Assembly: GCF_007280415.1 (NCBI RefSeq) | Contig: NZ_VKKU01000002.1 | Span: forward strand, 1,088,501 to 1,152,500 | DNA length: 64,000 nt | Source: Sphingorhabdus contaminans | Lineage (GTDB): Bacteria; Pseudomonadota; Alphaproteobacteria; Sphingomonadales; Sphingomonadaceae | Direction of reading: 5' to 3' | Part shown: in pieces, positions 42,482-50,585 of the stretch | How the letters are laid out: every line of letters begins with the position of its first letter | Position numbering within the stretch: position 1 is the stretch's first letter | Made by a program: the position numbers and the translations under genes | The notes under the pieces: generated by a model | What the model saw: the letters and a program-made list of their open reading frames with translations, nothing else | The model's database searches: none | What the model was told of the DNA's origin: nothing

Positions 42482-43551
42482 AAAAACGCCCATGCGAAAG
42501 CGGCAGATGCGACGAAGGCCATGAACGTCGCCAGCATAACAGGCAAGAGGGCTTTCCAACCCTGGCTCAAAAGCAGATCGAGGCGTGATCGCATGGCGGT
42601 CGCTGTAACGGCGAACAGCAGCATGGCTTTGGAGGCAATCAACCCATATTCCGCAACCCAGGCAGGCGCACTGATAACCGAGTTGAGGGCAACTGTGGCA
42701 AAAAAGGCGAGGATGAACCAGGGAAGCTTGAGTTTGGCGAGCAAGCCTTTGGATGACCCGCCACTGCTTCCAATCGCCAGACCGATCAGCGCGACCGCCG
42801 GGGCAAGAAGCGCGACGCGCGAAAGTTTGACGATGGTTGCCACTTCGCCTGCACCTTGGGAAAAACTATAACCGCCACCCAGAGCTTGTGCCACATCGTG
42901 CACTGCAGCACCCATCAGGAAACCGGCCTGCTTGTCGGTAAAGTCAAGGGTGGCGGCGATCAACGGATAGAAAGACATTGCAATGGCGCTCGCCAGAGCG
43001 ACACCAACGAGTGTCAGGGTGAATTGGTTCTGGTTCAACCGTTCCCGTCCGATCACGGCATATATGGCAAGCGCAGCGGAAGCCCCGCAGATGGCCGTGG
43101 CACCGCCGGCGAGCCAGCCCGCATAGCGACTTTGCCCGCCCCAATGCGCGCCCAGAAGTCCTGCGCCAATCACCATTGTCATGATGGCGATCAAGCCCAG
43201 AAATGCGAGGAGACCAAGACTGCCAATCTGCATGGCGGTCACCTGTGTCCCCAGCAGGACGATGCCCCAGCGAAGGCAGGAAGTGCCGCAGAAGTCGAGT
43301 CCGGGATGCACCTTTCGCTCCGCCGAAACAAAATTCAGCGCCAGACCGAGCAGTAATCCTGCTAGGATAACCGGCATGCCATAATGTTCGGAAAACCAGG
43401 TTGCCGCTGCCGAAGCGATGGCAACAACCGCAAATCCTGGGAAAAGGGCGCCAATCGCAAGACGCGTGCGGACCGCCGGATTTTCCTCGGCAAGGTAGGT
43501 CTCGCCATAGAGGTCGGCGATATAATTCGCGTTTATGTCTTGCGGTGTCAT
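42478..43551 (-). CDS. YeiH family (UPF0324) putative sulfate exporter
   Basis: 357-aa integral membrane protein with about ten hydrophobic segments. Family marks are LLGLALNFVSAERKVHPGLDFCG, RWGIVLLGTQVT, GGATAICGASAALAI and GAAVHDVAQALGGGYSFS. YeiH proteins are predicted transporters, sometimes linked to sulfur metabolism; the substrate is not proved. The ATG at 43551 has AGAAGG four bases upstream; an ATG at 43569 would add six residues. The stop overlaps the glpD start, although the two products are not known to work together. Confidence 0.88.
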   Translation of the reverse strand: MTPQDINANYIADLYGETYLAEENPAVRTRLAIGALFPGFAVVAIASAAATWFSEHYGMPVILAGLLLGLALNFVSAERKVHPGLDFCGTSCLRWGIVLLGTQVTAMQIGSLGLLAFLGLIAIMTMVIGAGLLGAHWGGQSRYAGWLAGGATAICGASAALAIYAVIGRERLNQNQFTLTLVGVALASAIAMSFYPLIAATLDFTDKQAGFLMGAAVHDVAQALGGGYSFSQGAGEVATIVKLSRVALLAPAVALIGLAIGSSGGSSKGLLAKLKLPWFILAFFATVALNSVISAPAWVAEYGLIASKAMLLFAVTATAMRSRLDLLLSQGWKALLPVMLATFMAFVASAAFAWAFL

Positions 43552-43646
43552 ATGGCCTTCTATAGGCATCTATGCGAGGAGTTCCAGCATAAAGCGGGAC
43601 GGGGGAAAGACAAAGCGGGAATGATGCTGTTCATGGATGCACCGAA

Positions 43647-44900
43647 ATGAAGCCGATCACCCCGGCGCTGCGTTGGACTCTGTTCGGACTGCTCTGTGTG
43701 GCAGGCATCTTTAACGCGATGGATCGACCGGTCATCGCAATCCTTAAACCCGACATGTCGGCAGACTTGGGATGGAGCGACAGCGATTTCGCGAATCTCG
43801 CGTTCGTCACACAGGTCGCCGCGGCATTATCCTTCCTCTTTACAGGCTGGCTCGTCGACAAGATCGGCGTTTTGCGGTCGATGATCTTTGGCGTGACGAC
43901 CTGGAGCCTTGCCGCAATGGCGCATGGCTGGGCCGTCGCCGGTTGGCATGTGGTATCGGCGCGGATCGGGCTGGGCGCGACCGAGGCGGTGCAGACACCG
44001 CTGACGATCAAGACAGTCGCGACGCTCTTTCCACCGGACAAGCGGTCATTTGCATTCGGGGTCGGCACAGCGATTGCCGGGATTGGCACCATTACAATGC
44101 CATTTTTCATACCCGTTATTGCGGCCATCTGGGGCTGGCGCGGCGCACTGATATTTGGCGGCATCGGCGGATTTGTGACATTGGCGCTTTGGCTTTGGTT
44201 CGCGCGCGGTGTGAAATTTGACGATAAGGCCGAAGATGCCCAACGTGATTTTTCCGACGATGGTGCGCCTTATGGCCCAATCCTGATGGAGCGGCGGACA
44301 TGGGCAATCGTGATTGCAAAAGCGCTTTCCGACGCCACATGGTGGCTTATTAATTTCTGGCTCCCGGATTTTTACCGCAAGGAGTTTGGCCTGACGACAA
44401 GCGAACTCGCGGTTCCGCTTGCCATCGCCTTTCTCGGTTCTGGCGCAGGCGCTCTTTTCGCAGGGTGGCTGTCCACCCGGCTTCTGGAGGCGGGTTGGAG
44501 CGTCAACCGGGTCCGCAAAACGGTGATGTTCGGCTCTGCGGCAATCGTGGTGCCGCTGCCCTTTGTCCTGACGCTCGATTCATTCTGGCCCGTTGCGATC
44601 ATGATGGGTGTGGTGATGGCCGGGCATCAAGGCTTCTCACTCTCCATTTTCTCAATCATCACCGATGTCGTCCCGCGTCGCAAGGTAGGTCGAGTGACAG
44701 CCTTTGGAGCCTTTATGGGCAATATGGGCGGGGCGACGATCCAGCTGGTGACAGGTGCGGTTTTGGCAGCAGGTCTTGGCTTCACACCGCTCTTTATCTT
44801 TGCGGCGCTATCCTATCTGCTCGCGCTTGGATGGTTGCACCTGCTGCTGCCCGCCATTCGGCGCGCAGAAACAGACCAGGAAGCTGTTTCGGCCCAATAA
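43647..44900 (+). CDS. MFS transporter (hexuronate/anion-cation symporter-like)
   Basis: 417-aa major facilitator with 12 hydrophobic segments and a central cytoplasmic loop of about 25 acidic/basic residues (FDDKAEDAQRDFSD). The early motif FNAMDRPVIAILKPDMSADLGWSDSDF and the interface GWLVDKIGVLRSMI (motif A-like) fit the ACS/hexuronate branch. The substrate may be a sugar acid or another organic anion. It is a single gene, divergent from yeiH and convergent with grxD, with a hairpin after its stop at 44914-44933. Confidence 0.9.
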   Translation: MKPITPALRWTLFGLLCVAGIFNAMDRPVIAILKPDMSADLGWSDSDFANLAFVTQVAAALSFLFTGWLVDKIGVLRSMIFGVTTWSLAAMAHGWAVAGWHVVSARIGLGATEAVQTPLTIKTVATLFPPDKRSFAFGVGTAIAGIGTITMPFFIPVIAAIWGWRGALIFGGIGGFVTLALWLWFARGVKFDDKAEDAQRDFSDDGAPYGPILMERRTWAIVIAKALSDATWWLINFWLPDFYRKEFGLTTSELAVPLAIAFLGSGAGALFAGWLSTRLLEAGWSVNRVRKTVMFGSAAIVVPLPFVLTLDSFWPVAIMMGVVMAGHQGFSLSIFSIITDVVPRRKVGRVTAFGAFMGNMGGATIQLVTGAVLAAGLGFTPLFIFAALSYLLALGWLHLLLPAIRRAETDQEAVSAQ

Positions 44901-44913
44901 TGGATGGTGCAAA

Positions 44914-44933
44914 GTCGTCCTTCGGCGGACGAC
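44914..44933. terminator. Hairpin between convergent MFS and grxD genes
   Basis: GTCGTCC-N6-GGACGAC is a perfect 7-bp stem with a TTCGGC loop, midway between the two stops. On the minus strand TTT follows; on the plus strand no T-run is seen. It is a probable terminator, better on the grxD side. Confidence 0.5.
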
Positions 44934-44937
44934 GGAC

Positions 44938-45264
44938 TTATCCGGCTTTGGCCAGTCCCTGGCTTGTGACGATATCCTGAAGCTCTCCGGCTTCATACAT
45001 TTCCATCATGATGTCCGAACCGCCCAGAAACTCGCCTTTGACATAAAGCTGCGGGATGGTTGGCCAATCGCTATATTCTTTGATCCCGGAACGGATTTCC
45101 ATGTCCTGCAGCACGTCAACGCTTTCGTAAGCGACGCCCAGATGGTCGAGTATGGCGACAGCCTTGCTGGAAAAACCGCATTGCGGGAACAGCGGGGTGC
45201 CCTTCATAAACAGCACAACATCATTATTCTTGACGATTTCGTCGATCCGTTCGTTCACGCTCAT
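44938..45264 (-). CDS. grxD: Monothiol glutaredoxin (Grx4/GrxD type)
   Basis: 108-aa monothiol glutaredoxin with the CGFS active site (Cys at 29) in LFPQCGFSSKAV, followed by the GSH-binding IPQLYVKGEFLGGSDIMMEMYEAGEL. These proteins carry or sense [2Fe-2S] clusters with BolA partners. It is the last gene of a series whose preceding member is bolA (15 bp upstream), which supports a functional pair. It is a cytoplasmic single-domain protein of family length. Confidence 0.95.
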   Translation of the reverse strand: MSVNERIDEIVKNNDVVLFMKGTPLFPQCGFSSKAVAILDHLGVAYESVDVLQDMEIRSGIKEYSDWPTIPQLYVKGEFLGGSDIMMEMYEAGELQDIVTSQGLAKAG

Positions 45265-45279
45265 ATCATATGCTCCAAA

Positions 45280-45510
45280 TCACGGGGTGGCGGTGGTCAG
45301 TTGCAGGGCATGCAGAACGCCGCCCATTTTCCCACCCAAGGCATCATAAACTGTTTTGTGCTGCTTCACGCGCGGCAACCCGCGAAAGCTCTCGCTTACT
45401 ACACGCGCGGCATAATGGTTCCCGTCACCTGCAAGATCGGTGATCTCGACCAAAGCGTCGGGAAGGGCGGCCTTGATCATGCCCTCGATTTCATGCGCCG
45501 CCATTGCCAT
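45280..45510 (-). CDS. BolA family protein
   Basis: 76-aa BolA/IbaG-type protein. Key parts are IKAALPDALVEITDLAGDGNHYAARVVS and the conserved region RGLPRVKQHKTVYDALGG with the invariant His. It should form a cluster-holding heterodimer with the adjacent monothiol glutaredoxin. The ATG overlaps the stop of the DUF1476 gene by one base (TGATG-type). An ATG two codons in is also possible. It belongs to the shorter IbaG-like branch. Confidence 0.93.
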   Translation of the reverse strand: MAMAAHEIEGMIKAALPDALVEITDLAGDGNHYAARVVSESFRGLPRVKQHKTVYDALGGKMGGVLHALQLTTATP

Positions 45511-45833
45511 CAGGCTTGCTCGATAAACTGACGGCGCGCTTCGACCATTTTTTCGTCCAGCGCGGCGCGGATCATGGCATCATCGACGTCGACGCCGGCT
45601 GAGGTCAGATCGCCCAGCAATTTGCGAATGACGTCCTCGTCGCCTGCTTCCTCGAAATCGGCCTGAACAACCGATGTCGCATAAGATGTGGTCTCTTCCG
45701 GTGTCAGCCCCATCTTTTCGGCGGCCCATTGACCAATCAGCTTGTTCCGGCGTGCCGTAATCTTGAACTGAAGATCGGCATCATGCGCGAACTTATTTTC
45801 GAAAGCGTTTTCGCGGTTGTCAAAGGTGGTCAT
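45510..45833 (-). CDS. ATP synthase inhibitor, zeta subunit type (DUF1476)
   Basis: 107-aa DUF1476 protein. The family's inhibitory N-terminal segment FDNRENAFENKFAHDADLQFKITARRNKLIGQWAAEKMGL is complete, followed by a helical C-terminal bundle. In Paracoccus and relatives this protein inhibits F1-ATPase turnover, so it prevents ATP loss at low proton-motive force. It is restricted to alphaproteobacteria, which supports the assignment of the host. I start at 45833, since the sequence upstream in frame has no family similarity. Confidence 0.93.
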   Translation of the reverse strand: MTTFDNRENAFENKFAHDADLQFKITARRNKLIGQWAAEKMGLTPEETTSYATSVVQADFEEAGDEDVIRKLLGDLTSAGVDVDDAMIRAALDEKMVEARRQFIEQA

Positions 45834-45901
45834 GAAGCGGTTCCTGTAATGTGCTGTGTCAGAGATAATGGTTCGGGCGCTGATCGGCAAGGCGGCGCAT
45901 G

Positions 45902-46897
45902 TCAAATGTGCACAACGAGCTTGCCAACAGCGGCACGGTCACCAAGCCTTGCGATGGCCTGACCGGCATTTTCCAAGGTGAAAGTTTCTGAAATGCGCGG
46001 CTTGATCTTGCCTTCGGCGTATAAGCCGAACAGCTCGGCGACATTGGCGTGGTTCTTGGCCGGGGTCCGCGCAGCAAAGGCGCCCCAGAACACACCGCAG
46101 ATATCGCAGCTTTTCAAAAGCGTGAGGTTGAGCGGCAGTTTAGCGATGCCCGCGGGGAAACCGACGACCAGAAACTTGCCTTCCCACGCAATCGAACGGA
46201 CGGCAGGCTCGCTGTAATCGCCACCGACGGTATCATAAATGATGTTAAACCCGTCCTTACCCGCAGCATTTTTAAACATCTCCGCCACCGCTTTGGACTG
46301 GTCCTTGTCAAAGGGCTGGTGCGGATAAACAACAACTTCATCAGCGCCTGCTTCACGGGCAATCTGCGCCTTTGCCTCGCTCGAAACACCGGCCACGACG
46401 CGGCCGCCATAGGCCTTGGCAAGTTCGATGGCGGAAATGCCGATGCCACCCGCACCGCCGAGGACCAGGACATTGTCCCCGGCTTTCATATGACCGCGGT
46501 CTTTCAGGGCATGGATAGATGTGCCGTAAGTCATCAAGAGGGAAGCGCCATCGTCAAACGACATGGCGTCAGGCATTTTGAAACAGTTAAACGCCGAAAT
46601 CGCGACTTTCTCCGTCAGTCCGCCATTGCCGCACAAGCCGATCACACGGTCGCCAACTGCAAAGTCGGTTACACCGTCGCCGACGGCCTCCACAATTCCG
46701 GCAATCTCGCCGCCCGGTGCAAATGGACGGGCTGGCTTGAACTGGTACAGGTCCACGATCATCAACGTGTCGGGGAAGTTGATAGAACAGGCCTTCACGG
46801 ATACGATAACGGTGCCGGGTGCGGCCGTTGGTTCGGGCAATTCGCCGATAACCAGTGTTTCGGGACCACCGGTGGCCGTCGACAGTAAAGCTTTCAT
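45902..46897 (-). CDS. NADPH:quinone oxidoreductase-like MDR protein
   Basis: 331-aa zinc-free medium-chain oxidoreductase of the QOR branch. It has the N-terminal GroES-like region and the Rossmann motif VLGGAGGIGISAIELAKAYGG. The catalytic-zinc Cys of alcohol dehydrogenases is absent (SINFPDTLMI occupies that place). It may reduce quinones or enoyl compounds with NADPH, but the substrate is unknown. It sits 40 bp after leuD and is followed by DUF1476, so may be part of a longer transcript. Confidence 0.9.
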   Translation of the reverse strand: MKALLSTATGGPETLVIGELPEPTAAPGTVIVSVKACSINFPDTLMIVDLYQFKPARPFAPGGEIAGIVEAVGDGVTDFAVGDRVIGLCGNGGLTEKVAISAFNCFKMPDAMSFDDGASLLMTYGTSIHALKDRGHMKAGDNVLVLGGAGGIGISAIELAKAYGGRVVAGVSSEAKAQIAREAGADEVVVYPHQPFDKDQSKAVAEMFKNAAGKDGFNIIYDTVGGDYSEPAVRSIAWEGKFLVVGFPAGIAKLPLNLTLLKSCDICGVFWGAFAARTPAKNHANVAELFGLYAEGKIKPRISETFTLENAGQAIARLGDRAAVGKLVVHI

Positions 46898-46937
46898 TTC
46901 AATTTCCTCTCACCTGCGCGCGCACGCGACATTTTAT

Positions 46938-47531
46938 TCAGATAGCTGACGGCACCAGCCAGGGCCGGTCTTGTGCCACCCGGCCTTCATAGCGGCTGAT
47001 TGCGTCGCTGCTTTCTAGTGTCAGGCCGATCTCGTCGACGCCGTTCAACAGGCAGTGCTTGCGGAACGGGTCAATCTCGAACTCGAACCGGTCCTGGAAC
47101 GGTGTCGTCACCGTTTGCGTTTCCAGATCAATATGGATGGGATCGGTCTTTGCCACTTCCAGCAAACGGTCAATCGCGGTCTGCGGCAGCACAATGGCTA
47201 GCAACCCGTTCTTGAATGCATTTCCGGAAAAAATGTCGGAGAAACTGGGCGCAATGACTGCGGAGATGCCAAGGTCCGCCATAGCCCATGCCGCATGTTC
47301 CCGGCTCGAACCGCAACCGAAATTATCGCCCGCGATCAATATGGGGGAGCCTGCAAATTCCGGATCGTCGAAAACATTGCCTTCCACTGCACGCAGACTT
47401 TGGAAAGCACCTTTGCCCAGGCCTGTGCGGCTGACTGTTTTAAGCCATTCGGCGGGGATGATGATATCGGTGTCGACATTTTTAAGACCCAGGGGATAGG
47501 CCCGGCCTTCTACAGTGGAAATGGGCTGCAT
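46938..47531 (-). CDS. leuD: 3-isopropylmalate dehydratase small subunit
   Basis: 197-aa LeuD, small subunit of isopropylmalate isomerase in leucine synthesis. Family features are [20 protein letters not shown] at the start and [17 protein letters not shown], the phosphate-like loop. It needs LeuC, which lies at 48185-49615 with two small unknown genes between them on the same strand. The five-base gap from the preceding 69-aa gene suggests cotranscription. Confidence 0.96.
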   Translation of the reverse strand: MQPISTVEGRAYPLGLKNVDTDIIIPAEWLKTVSRTGLGKGAFQSLRAVEGNVFDDPEFAGSPILIAGDNFGCGSSREHAAWAMADLGISAVIAPSFSDIFSGNAFKNGLLAIVLPQTAIDRLLEVAKTDPIHIDLETQTVTTPFQDRFEFEIDPFRKHCLLNGVDEIGLTLESSDAISRYEGRVAQDRPWLVPSAI

Positions 47532-47536
47532 GTGGT

Positions 47537-47746
47537 TCAGTCCGTGTCGATCTTGGGCTGGTTATCGGTCTGCACATCCAATTCGGGTTCGGGCGACAGC
47601 GGTTCCAATTTGCCCTTTTTCTGCGTCAAACTGCGCCGACCGGCATAGAGCAGTGCTGCCACCAAAGCTGCAGAGCCAACCGCTGCGCCAACTTTGGCAC
47701 CCGTCGACCATTTTTCATTTTCGGTTTTTGTCTTTTTCTCGGTCAT
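47537..47746 (-). CDS. Small single-pass membrane protein, unknown
   Basis: 69-aa protein: a charged N-terminus ([13 protein letters not shown]), one membrane segment ([21 protein letters not shown], about 17-37), and a Lys/Pro/Asp-rich tail. It is five bases upstream of leuD with GGAAT-like spacing. No family is apparent. The glycine zipper-like helix is the only notable feature. Context links it to leucine genes, but that may be transcription only. Confidence 0.65.
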   Translation of the reverse strand: MTEKKTKTENEKWSTGAKVGAAVGSAALVAALLYAGRRSLTQKKGKLEPLSPEPELDVQTDNQPKIDTD

Positions 47747-47808
47747 TGCTGAATTCCTTATTCCCCAGCCTTAGCTTTGGCTGTCAGAACAAGTAAAGGG
47801 GCTTTGGC

Positions 47809-48102
47809 CTATTTGTTGAACCTGCGCGTCAGGCGACGCCATAAGGGAGGCCGCTGCTTCTGCGGAAGTGACTGGCCTGTGGCATCGAGCAGAAATTTGG
47901 CGAGGAGCAGCGCCTGATTGCGCGTCATGAGGAAATGGTGGCTGTCGATCTTTTTCTGCTCAAGCGCCTGCTGCGATACGGTGCTTTGCAGACGCAAGTC
48001 GATCGAGGTGCCTAGGTCCTGATGCGTCCAACCGACGACAACCCCCATATGATGTGCGGGCTCGGTGACACCCGCTCCCTTTCTGACTGCACGTTTGGCC
48101 AT
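47809..48102 (-). CDS. Protein of unknown function between leuC and leuD
   Basis: 97-aa basic soluble protein with no recognised domain. It starts AKRAVRKGAGVTEPAHH, has a middle with VVGWTHQDLGTSIDLRLQ and HHFLMTRNQALLLAKFLLDATGQ, and ends RRLTRRFNK. It may bind nucleic acid or phospholipid through the basic tail, but nothing shows that. It lies 82 bp after leuC and 62 bp before the 69-aa gene. The open frame and codon use look like the neighbours', so I treat it as real. Confidence 0.65.
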   Translation of the reverse strand: MAKRAVRKGAGVTEPAHHMGVVVGWTHQDLGTSIDLRLQSTVSQQALEQKKIDSHHFLMTRNQALLLAKFLLDATGQSLPQKQRPPLWRRLTRRFNK

Positions 48103-48184
48103 CTTACCCTCCGCCCGGGATTCTACATCCTGCGGTCGCTAATGCGAGTCAAGTTTTCGATGCTGATATGCACCGCACTTCCTG

Positions 48185-49615
48185 TCAGCCGGCAAGTTCG
48201 CGTACGTCGGTCAAACGTCCGGTTACAGCCGCGGCAGCCGCCATGGCGGGGGATACAAGATGGGTTCGTGCCCCGGGGCCCTGCCGACCGACAAAATTGC
48301 GGTTGCTCGTCGATGCGCACCTTTCCCCCGACGGTACCTTGTCGGGGTTCATGCCCAGGCAGGCCGAACATCCCGGTTCACGCCATTCGAAACCGGCATT
48401 CGTGAAGATCTTGTCCAATCCTTCTTCTTCGGCCTGACGCTTCACAAGGCCGGAGCCCGGCACCACAATCGCCCATTTGACCACATCGGCTTTTTTGCGG
48501 TCTTTCAACACAGCTGCGGCCGCACGCAAATCTTCGATACGGCTGTTGGTGCAACTGCCAATGAAGATATTCTGAACCTCGATGTCTGTAAGCCTCGTTC
48601 CAGCCGACAGGCCCATATAATCCAGCGATTTTTGCGCGGCGACCTGTTTGGACGGGTCGGCAAAGCTGGAAGGGTCAGGGATAGACCCCGTGATGGGCAG
48701 AACGTCTTCGGGGGATGTGCCCCATGTTACGCTCGGCGCAATGTCGGCTGCGTCGATAACAACGACCTTGTCGTAAACCGCGCCCGCATCGGTGGCTAGG
48801 CTGCGCCAATAGGCGACTGCGGCATCCCATTGTGCGCCTTTGGGGGCCATCGGGCGGCCCTTCAGATAGGCAAAAGTCACATCGTCCGGCGCAACAAGAC
48901 CGGCGCGCGCGCCATGCTCAATCGCCATGTTGGAAACGGTCAGACGCCCTTCGATACTGAGCTCGCGGATAACCGATCCGGTATATTCGATGACATAGCC
49001 CGTTCCGCCCGAAGCGCCGAGGACACCGGTGATATGCAGGACGACATCCTTTGCCGTGACACCGGGGCCGAGCTGGCCGTCAACGCGGACTTCCATCGAT
49101 TTGGATTGTTTGAGCTGAAGCGTCTGGGTCGCCAGAACATGTTCGACCTCGGACGTGCCGATGCCGAACGCCAGCGCGCCCAGTCCGCCATGGCTGGCGG
49201 TGTGGCTGTCGCCGCAGACAATAGTCGTTCCGGGCAGCGAAAATCCCTGTTCCGGCCCGACCACATGGACAATGCCCTGTTCCAGATCGGCATCGGCGAT
49301 ATAGCGGATGCCAAAGGCTGGTGCGTTGCGTTCCAGCGCATCCAGTTGTGCCGCGCTTTCAGGGTCGGCTATGGGAATGCGGTTGCCCGCGCTATCGCGG
49401 CGCGCGGTCGTCGGAAGATTGTGATCCGGCACCGCCAGCGTAAGGTCCGGGCGACGCACGGTGCGTCCGGCGGCACGCAGGCCTTCAAAAGCCTGCGGGC
49501 TTGTGACCTCGTGAACAAGATGGCGGTCAATGAAGATCAGGCAGGTGCCATCATCCCGCTGCTCGACGACATGGGCATTCCAGATTTTTTCATATAGGGT
49601 TTGGGGCGCTGACAT
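48185..49615 (-). CDS. leuC: 3-isopropylmalate dehydratase large subunit
   Basis: 476-aa aconitase-superfamily LeuC with a [4Fe-4S] cluster; it isomerises 2- to 3-isopropylmalate. Conserved regions are [30 protein letters not shown], the cluster Cys in [15 protein letters not shown], and [25 protein letters not shown] with two more ligands. I start at 49615; an ATG five codons upstream is in frame. It is divergent from crtZ with a 94-bp shared gap. Confidence 0.95.
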   Translation of the reverse strand: MSAPQTLYEKIWNAHVVEQRDDGTCLIFIDRHLVHEVTSPQAFEGLRAAGRTVRRPDLTLAVPDHNLPTTARRDSAGNRIPIADPESAAQLDALERNAPAFGIRYIADADLEQGIVHVVGPEQGFSLPGTTIVCGDSHTASHGGLGALAFGIGTSEVEHVLATQTLQLKQSKSMEVRVDGQLGPGVTAKDVVLHITGVLGASGGTGYVIEYTGSVIRELSIEGRLTVSNMAIEHGARAGLVAPDDVTFAYLKGRPMAPKGAQWDAAVAYWRSLATDAGAVYDKVVVIDAADIAPSVTWGTSPEDVLPITGSIPDPSSFADPSKQVAAQKSLDYMGLSAGTRLTDIEVQNIFIGSCTNSRIEDLRAAAAVLKDRKKADVVKWAIVVPGSGLVKRQAEEEGLDKIFTNAGFEWREPGCSACLGMNPDKVPSGERCASTSNRNFVGRQGPGARTHLVSPAMAAAAAVTGRLTDVRELAG

Positions 49616-49709
49616 AATGAATGTTGCCATAGAAGCGATTGCAGCGAAATCAAGTGAGGTGACGGTATGTGCACTTCAAACTGCATCAAAAAGCGTTTAG
49701 AGGGGGCTT

Positions 49710-50225
49710 ATGTCTGTTCCGGTCATAATTTTGATTATCGTGGCAACCGTCCTGGCGATGGAATGGGTCGCGTGGGCGAGCCATAAATATATCATGCATG
49801 GCTGGGGCTGGGGGTGGCACCGTGACCATCACGAGCCGCACGACAATGTCCTCGAGAAAAATGATCTGTACGGGATCGTCGGCGCTGTGATGAGCATTTC
49901 GATGTTCGCCATCGGCAGCCCGCTGGTTCTAGGCGTCCATGCCTGGGAGCCGGGGACTTGGGTAGGTCTGGGCATTCTTTTTTACGGCATCATCTATACA
50001 GTGGTGCATGACGGTCTCGTGCATCAACGCTATTTCAAATATGTCCCGCGCAGCGGCTATGCCAAGCGGCTGGTGCAGGCGCACAAGTTGCACCATGCGA
50101 CCATCGGCAAGGAAGGGGGCGTCAGTTTCGGCTTTGTTTTTGCCCGCGATCCGGCCAAACTGAAGGCGGAGCTGAAGGTCCAGCGTGAGGCGGGCATTGC
50201 CGTCGTCCGTGACGCCGCGCTCTGA
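49710..50225 (+). CDS. crtZ: Beta-carotene hydroxylase, CrtZ type
   Basis: 171-aa membrane di-iron hydroxylase that adds 3-hydroxyl groups to beta-ionone rings, giving zeaxanthin. The His boxes are visible: HKYIMH, HRDHHEPH, and the later HDGLVHQRY and HKLHHA. Four hydrophobic segments are interspersed. GAGGGGGC precedes the ATG. No other carotenoid genes are in the window, so the pathway is scattered. It is convergent with the DUF454 gene three bases away. Confidence 0.9.
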   Translation: MSVPVIILIIVATVLAMEWVAWASHKYIMHGWGWGWHRDHHEPHDNVLEKNDLYGIVGAVMSISMFAIGSPLVLGVHAWEPGTWVGLGILFYGIIYTVVHDGLVHQRYFKYVPRSGYAKRLVQAHKLHHATIGKEGGVSFGFVFARDPAKLKAELKVQREAGIAVVRDAAL

Positions 50226-50228
50226 TTC

Positions 50229-50585
50229 TTAACTCTCTGGCCTGCGCCAGATCCACGTCAGGGAAATAACCGCAACGCCCACAGGCACCAATGACCACGG
50301 TGGCGGCAAGGTGACGAGTCCGATCGCAATACTGATCGCAAAGGCGGTGGCGGCAGACCATTTTGCCCGCCGCGAGACGATGCCCTTTTCCCGCCAGGCG
50401 ACAAGATGATGACCAAATTGCGGATGATTCATAAGGCGCGCCTCAAGCGCGGGGCTGCTGCGCGCGAAACAGAAGGCAGCTAAAATCATGAACGGTACCG
50501 TGGGCAGCAAGGGCAGAACCGTGCCCAATGTCCCCAATGCTACCGATGTAAACCCGGCCGCGAGATAGAGCCGCCTTTTGATCAA
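50229..50585 (-). CDS. DUF454 (YbaN-like) membrane protein
   Basis: 118-aa YbaN-family protein with three hydrophobic segments: LYLAAGFTSVALGTLGTVLPLLPTVPFMILAAFCFARSS near the N-terminus, and two after the conserved HPQFGHHLVAWREKGIVSRRAK loop. Function is unknown. The ATG overlaps the aldehyde dehydrogenase stop by four bases. It is a complete family-length protein. Confidence 0.9.
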   Translation of the reverse strand: MIKRRLYLAAGFTSVALGTLGTVLPLLPTVPFMILAAFCFARSSPALEARLMNHPQFGHHLVAWREKGIVSRRAKWSAATAFAISIAIGLVTLPPPWSLVPVGVAVISLTWIWRRPES

